A DNA stretch of 8,718 bases, taken from the NCBI GenBank assembly GCA_041600735.1, contig JBFIJN010000386.1:1-8718 (forward strand). The letters are read 5' to 3'. This stretch comes from Paraliomyxa sp041600735. Its GTDB lineage: Bacteria; Myxococcota_A; Polyangia; Nannocystales; Nannocystaceae. The translations under genes were made by a program, and so were the position numbers. The notes under the pieces are model-generated. The model made no database searches. It saw nothing but the letters and a program-made list of their open reading frames with translations, and was not told the DNA's origin. Shown here in pieces: positions 1 through 5,251 of the stretch; position 1 is the first letter of the stretch; each line of letters starts with the position of its first letter.

Positions 1-48
1 GAAATCATGAAAGACTACCGAGGCCGCTTGGCGCAGAGGTTGGCGTAG
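1..48 (+). CDS. 3' end of an upstream gene (partial), unidentified
   Basis: Reading from base 1 gives fifteen codons ending EIMKDYRGRLAQRLA, then a TAG at 46-48. Most third bases are G or C, as in the clear genes of this window, which suggests real coding sequence whose start lies left of the window. The stop is followed after one base by the ATG of the next gene. That spacing is typical of co-transcribed, translationally linked genes and is the main reason for calling it. Fifteen residues are too few to name a family. It could instead be a chance frame or an isolated leader starting at the ATG at 7, so confidence is limited. Confidence 0.42.
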   Translation, partial: EIMKDYRGRLAQRLA

Positions 49-49
49 A

Positions 50-397
50 ATGCGCGTGGAGTTCCGCATCGTTCAGTTCGTCGCGAATCCCTTCTCGGGT
101 CTGTGCTTTCCGGTGGCGGCGCTCGTGCGTGATGCGGACGGAGACGTGAGAGTGGTGGTGCCGACGAACACCCTGGATGCTCACCGCCTGGGCAGCCAGA
201 AGGCAGCCAATGCACTGCTCTCGATGGCGAAGGATCTGGCGGAGCTGCGCTCGTTCGACCGACTTCCACGCCACTTCGGCCCGCACTTCACCCTGAGCGC
301 GCCGCAGCCCGCACCGTCCGAGCGGCCCCATCAGTGGGTGCTCGAGACGGTGTTTGCGGCGACTCCGCGGGCGAGCGGCGTCCGCTCACCGAGCTAG
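50..397 (+). CDS. Small conserved-looking protein of unknown function
   Basis: I do not recognise this 115-residue protein with confidence. An AGAGG at 35-39, ten bases before the ATG at 50, is a plausible ribosome binding site. The start lies one base after the stop of the preceding frame, so the two may be co-translated. The protein begins with a hydrophobic, strand-like stretch (residues 1-27, MRVEFRIVQFVANPF and onward), followed by a second strand (DVRVVVP) and a helical, Lys/Ala/Leu-rich middle. The last 30 residues contain a Pro-rich turn and the phrase HQWVLETVF. There is no signal peptide or membrane segment. The opening loosely recalls DUF3037-type proteins, but that is an impression only. 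Its last 12 bases overlap the 3' end of the convergent acyl-CoA synthetase gene. GC at third positions is a little lower than in the neighbours, and an opposite-strand frame covers much of it, so existence is likely but not certain. Confidence 0.6.
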   Translation: MRVEFRIVQFVANPFSGLCFPVAALVRDADGDVRVVVPTNTLDAHRLGSQKAANALLSMAKDLAELRSFDRLPRHFGPHFTLSAPQPAPSERPHQWVLETVFAATPRASGVRSPS

Positions 398-2326
398 CTT
401 CTCGATCGTCAGCCCAAACCCCTCGTCGGCATAGAGCCGCGCGAACTGCTCGGCAAAGCGTAGCTCGATGTTCTTGCGCTTGACCTTGAGCGTGGGGGTC
501 ATCTCGTCGTCTTCGAGCGAGAGCTCGCGGTCGAGCACGATCACGCGCTTGACCCGCTCGACGTGCGAGAGCCTGGCGTTGCCGCGTCGCACGGCCTCGA
601 TCACCCGCTCGCGGATCTCGGGGCGCTGACCGACGGCGGCCAGCACCGCGTCGAGCCCCTGGGGTCGCGCCAGCGGGTTCGCCATGAGCTCGGCCTTCAT
701 GCGCGTGACCTTGGTGGCGGCGATCATGCCTTGCCCCTGGGCCCAGTCGAGCGCGTCGCTGGGGCTCAACGTGATCAGCGCGCTCACGTAGGGGCGCCGG
801 TCGCCGTGCGCATGCACCTGCGAGATCATCGGGTCCTCCGCCTTGATCTCGTTCTCGATGTTGGCCGGGGTGATGTTCTTGCCGCCGGCGGTGATGATGA
901 TGTGCTTCTTGCGATCGATGATGTAGAGGTAGCCATCGTCGTCGAGACGACCGATGTCGCCGGTGTGCAGCCAGCCCTCTTCGTCGATGGTGGCCTTGGT
1001 CGTCTCGGGCTCCTTGTGGTAGCCGCGAAACACCAGCGGGCCGCGCACGAGCACCTCGCCGTCGTCGGCGAGGCGGTGCTCGGCGGCGCTGATGACCTGG
1101 CCCACCGAGCCCAGTCGCGTGTGGCCGGGGCGGTTGGCGTGGGTGATGACGGTGGCCTCGGTCTGCCCGTAGACCTCGAAGATCGGGAAGCCCACCGCCC
1201 AGAAGAACCGCAGCACCTGCTGAGGGATGGGGGCGGCCCCGACGACGAAGAAGCGCACCCGCCCGCCGAACGCCGCACGGATCTTGCGATAGACCACGCG
1301 ATCGGCCAGCGCATACTGCGCACGCAGCCGCCAGCCCACGGGCGCCCGTCGCTGCCAGCGATCGACCACCTCGAGGCCCACGCGCTCGGCCCAACGAAAC
1401 AGGCCCTGGCGCACGCGCGAGGCGTGCTCCACCTGCCCTTGGATCCGGTCGTAGGCCTTCTCGAAGATCCGCGGCACCGAGCCGAACAGGGTGGGGCGGA
1501 CTTCCTTCACCTCCTCGAGCACGGCGGGGATGCTGCTGGCAAACGCGGCGCCGTAGCCCGCGTTGATGCGCATGTAGAAGCCCGCGATCCGCTCGGCCAC
1601 GTGGGCGAGCGGGAGGAAGGTGAGCATCTCGTCGTCTTCGTCGAAGTCGACGCCGAGGCCCGCGGTCAAGAACGCCAGGATGTTGGCGTGGGTGATCATC
1701 GCGCCCTTGGGCGGGCCGGTGGTGCCGCTGGTGTAGACGATGATCGCCACGTCGTCGCGCACGATCGCGTCGCGACGGCGCTCGAGCTCGCTCTCGTCGA
1801 TCTCGGTGGTCAGCACCTCGGCGAACGAGACCGCCTCGAGCGGCGCGGCGTCCATCCCCTCGGCGTCCCACACGACCACGCGCTCGAGCTTGGGGCACTG
1901 CGCCCGAATCTCGCTCACGACGGTGAGATCGGCGGCATCTTCCACGAACACCACGCGTGCATCGGAGTGATCGATGACGTAGGCGAGCTGCTCGGGCGAG
2001 AGCGTGGGGTAGGCCCCCACCGTGACGAGGCCCGCGAGCTGGCCGCCCATGTCGCAGACGCACCACTCGGCGCGGGTGCTGCCCACGATCACCACGGTAT
2101 CGCCTGCGCGCAGGCCCTGACGCACGAGCCACGTGGCCACCGCCGCCGCGCGCTGCCCGAAGTCCTGCCAGGTGACGTCCACCCAGCGGCCCTCTCGCTT
2201 GCTGCGCCACGCGCGTCGGCGCGGGCTGGCCTGCACGCGGCGCAGGAACAGGTCGGCGAGGCTCGAGGCCTGCGAGGCGACGCCGAGCACGGGATGCAGG
2301 AGCACGGGGAGCTGGTCGAGGTTCAC
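386..2326 (-). CDS. Long-chain-type acyl-CoA synthetase (AMP-forming, FadD15-like)
   Basis: This 646-residue cytosolic enzyme should activate a carboxylic acid with ATP to an acyl-adenylate and then transfer it to CoA. The adenylate-forming motifs are all present: the phosphate loop YTSGTTGPPKG (198-208), the adenine-site YGQTE (386-390), the ATP-binding TGD (455-457), the hinge DRKK (471-474), and a C-terminal TLKVKRK in which K614 is the likely catalytic lysine. VPRIFEK (284-290) is typical of the bacterial long-chain acyl-CoA synthetase branch, as is the length, so the substrate is probably a medium or long fatty acid, though chain length cannot be read. The start is GTG at 2326: the GTG overlaps the upstream stop in a GTGA, a GGAG lies eight bases ahead, and family homology starts just after it. 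The frame stays open far upstream only because of high GC. It is the last gene of the leftward unit and is probably coupled to the hydrolase gene before it. No key residue is missing. Confidence 0.93.
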   Translation of the reverse strand: MNLDQLPVLLHPVLGVASQASSLADLFLRRVQASPRRRAWRSKREGRWVDVTWQDFGQRAAAVATWLVRQGLRAGDTVVIVGSTRAEWCVCDMGGQLAGLVTVGAYPTLSPEQLAYVIDHSDARVVFVEDAADLTVVSEIRAQCPKLERVVVWDAEGMDAAPLEAVSFAEVLTTEIDESELERRRDAIVRDDVAIIVYTSGTTGPPKGAMITHANILAFLTAGLGVDFDEDDEMLTFLPLAHVAERIAGFYMRINAGYGAAFASSIPAVLEEVKEVRPTLFGSVPRIFEKAYDRIQGQVEHASRVRQGLFRWAERVGLEVVDRWQRRAPVGWRLRAQYALADRVVYRKIRAAFGGRVRFFVVGAAPIPQQVLRFFWAVGFPIFEVYGQTEATVITHANRPGHTRLGSVGQVISAAEHRLADDGEVLVRGPLVFRGYHKEPETTKATIDEEGWLHTGDIGRLDDDGYLYIIDRKKHIIITAGGKNITPANIENEIKAEDPMISQVHAHGDRRPYVSALITLSPSDALDWAQGQGMIAATKVTRMKAELMANPLARPQGLDAVLAAVGQRPEIRERVIEAVRRGNARLSHVERVKRVIVLDRELSLEDDEMTPTLKVKRKNIELRFAEQFARLYADEGFGLTIEKLAR

Positions 2327-3399
2327 GAGCGCTGCTCCAGGTCGTAGATGCGCCGCGCGTTGTCGTGGAACAGAGCGCGCTGCTCGGCCAGCGGGCGCGC
2401 GGCCACGAGCTCGCGGTAGGCATCGAACAAGCACGGCAGGGCGAGCGAGACCTTGTCCATGGGGAAGTTGGAGGCAAACATGCAGCGCTCGACGCCGAAG
2501 CATGCGATCGCATGCTCGACGAACGGGGCCAGCGCGTCGCGGACCTGCGCGGTGGTGACGGGGTTGCTGCGACCGTGCAGGCCCCAGCCCACGACCGGCA
2601 TGAACAGGCCCGAGAGCTTCACGTGGAGCTGGGGGCGCTCGGCGAGCCGCGCGATGGCCTCGCGCCAGCGGGTGCGGATCGCGGCCTGCTCGGCGTCGTC
2701 GAGGCCGCGCCCGGCGAAGGGGCCGCCGGCTGCGATCGGGGTGGCGAGGTGATCGAGGACCACGCGCGAGCGGGGGTGCGCGCGCAGTAGATCTTCGAGC
2801 GCGCTGGCTTGATCGAGGTAGATCCACGCGTCGAACGGGAGCTCGTGGTCGGCGAGGCTCGCGAAGCCGCGTCGCCACGCGGGGTTGCCCATGGGGGCGG
2901 GTGCGGTGGCGAAGCTCATGACGCCGGGGTCGAGGCTCCACGCGAGCTTGTCTCGCACGCCGCACAGGCGCGGGCTGGCCTCGCGGTGCGCCTGGAGCAG
3001 CTCGGGAAGATCGTGACGACTCAGATCGGCGGCGGCAACGATGCCCATCAAGCGCGGGCCCGCGGCATCGTGGCGGCGCGCCAGCATCTCGATCCAGCGG
3101 GTCTCGTCGGCCTGCGCGAGGCGCCCTCGGCCCTGCCAGCTCGCTTCCACGTACACGTAGCCGGCGACCAGGTGGTGGCCCACGTCGGCGGCGTAGTCGG
3201 GCGGCAGGTACGGGGCCACGAGGTAGTCGGGGCGCCCGATGAACTCGCGCGTCGCCTCGGGCAGCAGCAAGCGCGGGGCCGCGCGCAGCAGCTCGCGATG
3301 CCAGCCGAGCAGCTTCACGAACGGAGTGGCGGGCCGCGGGGTGGTCCGCGGGTCCCACAGGTGGATGTGCGAATCGATGATGGGAAGCGCCTGGTCCAT
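2323..3399 (-). CDS. Amidohydrolase-2 family (COG3618-type) metal-dependent hydrolase
   Basis: This 358-residue soluble protein is a TIM-barrel hydrolase of the amidohydrolase-2 group. The group includes lactonases such as L-fuconolactonase, 4-sulfomuconolactone hydrolase and 2-pyrone-4,6-dicarboxylate lactonase. The N-terminal strand carries the metal motif DSHIHLWD (D9, H11, H13). VYVEA (E85), VLDHLATP (H217) and HVKLSG (259-264) match later barrel strands. The final strand reads FASNFPMDK (308-316). Many family members have SDWP here, with a catalytic, metal-binding Asp. In this protein that position is N311, with D315 four residues on, a pattern I recall from one subgroup. There is no signal peptide, so it acts in the cytoplasm. 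A GAGG at 3410-3413 lies ten bases before the ATG. It starts 19 bases after the symporter stop and ends in a four-base overlap with the acyl-CoA synthetase start, so all three are probably one transcript. The likely reaction is hydrolysis of a lactone or similar ester or amide; the substrate is unknown. Confidence 0.9.
   Translation of the reverse strand: MDQALPIIDSHIHLWDPRTTPRPATPFVKLLGWHRELLRAAPRLLLPEATREFIGRPDYLVAPYLPPDYAADVGHHLVAGYVYVEASWQGRGRLAQADETRWIEMLARRHDAAGPRLMGIVAAADLSRHDLPELLQAHREASPRLCGVRDKLAWSLDPGVMSFATAPAPMGNPAWRRGFASLADHELPFDAWIYLDQASALEDLLRAHPRSRVVLDHLATPIAAGGPFAGRGLDDAEQAAIRTRWREAIARLAERPQLHVKLSGLFMPVVGWGLHGRSNPVTTAQVRDALAPFVEHAIACFGVERCMFASNFPMDKVSLALPCLFDAYRELVAARPLAEQRALFHDNARRIYDLEQRS
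2335..2338 (-). promoter_or_regulatory. Ribosome binding site fixing the GTG start of the acyl-CoA synthetase
   Basis: On the minus strand a GGAG sits eight bases before the GTG at 2326, inside the last codons of the upstream hydrolase gene. Together with the GTGA stop/start overlap it supports translational coupling and decides the start over longer in-frame alternatives. Confidence 0.65.
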
Positions 3400-3418
3400 G
3401 GCTCGATCGCCTCGAGAG

Positions 3419-5104
3419 CTAGCGGCGCTGCCACGGGCGCCGGCGGAAGTAGTCGCGGGTCATCTCGGCCACCTGGGGCGAGAGCAGCACCAGCGCGATG
3501 AGATTGGGCAGGATCACCAGCCCCAGCATCACGTCGCCGAGCTCCCAGGCCATCTTGAGCGGGACCACGGCGCCCAAGAAGTGCATGCCGACGAACACGA
3601 CGCGATAGGGCAGCACCGCGCCCTGGCCCAGCACGTAGTGGGCGCAGCGATCCCCGTAGTAGCTCCACGAAATTGCGGTGGAGATCCCGAACAGCAGCAC
3701 GCTGACGAGCACCACGTAGTGGCCGAAGTCGCCGAGCGGTGCGAGGCCGCGCTGGAAGCCCAGCATGGTGAGGGGCGCCCCGCTCTCGACCGCGTCGCCC
3801 CACAGCGAGGTGAGCGCGGCCCCGCCGTGGGCGGGGGTAGCGTGCTGCGCCGCGGGGTCGACCACGCCCGAGAACGGCCGCGTGCGGGCTTCGTCCTCGT
3901 AGAGGCGCTCCACCGGTACGTCGTGCCAGGCTACGCGCGCGCCCGCGCTGGTCGTCACGCCCTCGTCGATCACCACGGGGGCGGGCTCGGTCGCGGTCTT
4001 CCAGTTGCCCTCGGCGTCGGCCGCCACGTAGGAGAGGTCGCCGCCGCCGAGCGTGATCTCGGTGCTCACGCGCTCGGTCGGCGCGCCGGTCATCAGCAGC
4101 ACTACCGCGGTCATCGTGCAGATGAGGATCGTGTCGATGAACGGCTCGAGCAGCGCCACCACGCCCTCGGAGACGGGCTCGTCGGTCTTGGCGGCGGCGT
4201 GGGCGATGGGAGCCGAGCCCTGGCCGGCCTCGTTGGAGAACAGGCCTCGCTTCACGCCCCACATCATGGTGACCAGCACGGCGCCCACGCCGGTGCCCGC
4301 GACGCCGGCGGTGGGATTGAAGGCCTCGCGCACCACGAGCGCGAGCGTGGGCAGGATCTGCCCTGCGTTCATCAGCAGGATCAGCAGCGCGGCGCTCACG
4401 TAGAGGAGCGCCATGGCGGGGGCGAGCACCGCGGTCACCCGTCCGATGCGGCGGATGCCGCCAAGGATCACCGCGGCCACGATCGCGGCCGTGATCGCTC
4501 CGGTGATCGCGGGATCGATCGCGAACACGGCCTGGATCGTGTCGGCCACGGTGTTGGCCTGCACACCGTTGCCGGTGAGGAACGCGGTGAAGCCCAGCAT
4601 GAGCGCAAAGAACAGCGCGAGCGGTCGCCAGCGCGGACCGAGGCCGCGCTCGATGTAGTACATCGGCCCGCCCGCGACCGTGTTGCCGCCCTCTTCGTCT
4701 TCGACCGCACGGTAGCGCTGCGCCAGCACCACCTCGGCATACTTGGTGGCCATGCCGAGCAGCGCGGTCATCCACATCCAGAACAGGGCCCCCGGCCCGC
4801 CCCAGTGGATCGCGATCGCCACGCCGCCGATGTTGCCGATGCCGACGGTGGCCGACAGCGCGGTCGACAGCGCCTGGAAGTGGCTCACGTCGCCGGGGTC
4901 GTTGGGATCGTCGTAGCGGCCCGAGACCACGATCGCGCCGTGTCCCAGGCGACGCAGCTGCACGAAGCCGAGCCGCAGGGTGAGGAACACGCCCGTGCCG
5001 AGCAGCGCGAGCACCACCAAGGGGATCGTCTCGCCCCCCACGGGAATCCCGAACGACCAGATGTAGAAGTTGAGGGTCTCGACGAGGTGTTGCAGCGATT
5101 CCAT
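3419..5104 (-). CDS. Sodium:alanine/glycine symporter (AGCS family) with extra periplasmic segment
   Basis: This 561-residue inner-membrane protein should import a small neutral amino acid such as alanine or glycine with sodium. AGCS signatures are clear: GNIGGVA (90-96), WGGPGALFWMW (101-111), GNGVQAN (178-184), NEAGQGSAPIAHAA (291-304) and SYYGDR (481-486). About ten hydrophobic spans are visible. The Arg-rich C-terminus and the Arg-containing loop after SYYGDR place the C-terminus in the cytoplasm. Typical AGCS proteins have 440-500 residues. The excess here is a hydrophilic block at about 341-440, where most members have only a short loop. Counting spans back from the C-terminus puts this block in the periplasm. 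It has no cysteine and is rich in Gly, Asp, Glu and Thr. The ATG at 5104 gives the usual family N-terminus, but no good ribosome binding site precedes it. It is the first gene of the leftward three-gene unit, transcribed away from the lipoprotein gene. The family is certain; the transported substrate is not. Confidence 0.93.
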   Translation of the reverse strand: MESLQHLVETLNFYIWSFGIPVGGETIPLVVLALLGTGVFLTLRLGFVQLRRLGHGAIVVSGRYDDPNDPGDVSHFQALSTALSATVGIGNIGGVAIAIHWGGPGALFWMWMTALLGMATKYAEVVLAQRYRAVEDEEGGNTVAGGPMYYIERGLGPRWRPLALFFALMLGFTAFLTGNGVQANTVADTIQAVFAIDPAITGAITAAIVAAVILGGIRRIGRVTAVLAPAMALLYVSAALLILLMNAGQILPTLALVVREAFNPTAGVAGTGVGAVLVTMMWGVKRGLFSNEAGQGSAPIAHAAAKTDEPVSEGVVALLEPFIDTILICTMTAVVLLMTGAPTERVSTEITLGGGDLSYVAADAEGNWKTATEPAPVVIDEGVTTSAGARVAWHDVPVERLYEDEARTRPFSGVVDPAAQHATPAHGGAALTSLWGDAVESGAPLTMLGFQRGLAPLGDFGHYVVLVSVLLFGISTAISWSYYGDRCAHYVLGQGAVLPYRVVFVGMHFLGAVVPLKMAWELGDVMLGLVILPNLIALVLLSPQVAEMTRDYFRRRPWQRR

Positions 5105-5128
5105 GGTGGACGGCCGGATGCGCGAGCG

Positions 5129-5162
5129 ACCCCGGGAGCATCGCCCTCGGGGGTGACCGAGG
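5129..5162. repeat. Two overlapping inverted repeats in the divergent intergenic region
   Basis: CCTCGG at 5145-5150 and CCGAGG at 5157-5162 form a perfect six-base inverted repeat with a six-base loop. Overlapping it, ACCCCGGG at 5129-5136 can pair with CCC (5144-5146) plus GGGGT (5150-5154), leaving a three-base bulge. The two foldings share bases, so as RNA they would exclude each other. As DNA, the perfect repeat lies across the spacer and -35 element of the candidate symporter promoter, where an operator would be expected. GC-rich sequence forms such repeats by chance, so function is unproven. Confidence 0.4.
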
Positions 5163-5165
5163 CAA
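5137..5165 (-). promoter_or_regulatory. Candidate sigma70-type promoter for the symporter operon
   Basis: On the minus strand TTGCCT (5165 down to 5160) and GATGCT (5142 down to 5137) are 17 bases apart. The first matches TTGACA at four positions. The second matches TATAAT at three, including the important second A and final T. Transcription would start near 5130, giving a leader of about 26 bases. This is a pattern match in GC-rich DNA and is weak on its own, although its place directly upstream of the first gene is right. Confidence 0.3.
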
Positions 5166-5214
5166 GCGGCCCACGACGGTCCGAGCGCTGCGGGACGCCG
5201 TCGATCGTCTCCGT

Positions 5215-5244
5215 TTGCCGGCTGGAAAGGCTAGATGTCATCCT
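5215..5244 (+). promoter_or_regulatory. Weak candidate promoter for the lipoprotein gene
   Basis: TTGCCG (5215-5220) and CATCCT (5239-5244) are separated by 18 bases and match the sigma70 boxes at four and three positions. Initiation would fall at about 5251, next to the ATG at 5252, so the message would be essentially leaderless. That would agree with the lack of a ribosome binding site close to the ATG; the only purine-rich stretch, GGAAAGG at 5224-5230, is 21 bases away. Very tentative. Confidence 0.18.
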
Positions 5245-5251
5245 GCGCGCG

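Noticed and set aside
5..331. 108-codon minus-strand frame opposite the small gene
   Set aside because: Lacks a ribosome site and a strand-alternating hydrophobic pattern. The + strand reading has both, plus coupling to the upstream stop.
388..405. AGCTAGCT palindrome and a four-base CGAG/CTCG stem at the gene junction, as a possible terminator
   Set aside because: The stem is too short and no U-run follows on either strand.
563..2347. 594-codon open frame on the + strand, antisense to the acyl-CoA synthetase
   Set aside because: A product of biased GC third positions in the real gene: the composition is His/Asp/Gly/Val-rich with no recognisable domain.
288..2513. 741-codon Arg/Ala-rich open frame on the minus strand
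   Set aside because: An out-of-frame reading of the acyl-CoA synthetase and hydrolase genes. It has no domain and an extreme composition.
2327..3358. Upstream extension of the acyl-CoA synthetase frame, which would give a 990-residue protein
   Set aside because: The extra 344 residues are Arg/Pro-rich and unlike any domain. They lie over the clear hydrolase gene in another frame, and a good ribosome site and GTG exist at 2326.
3239..5251. Upstream extension of the lipoprotein frame by about 670 codons
   Set aside because: The translation is His/Arg/Gly-rich and antisense to the symporter and hydrolase genes, while the signal peptide begins at 5252.
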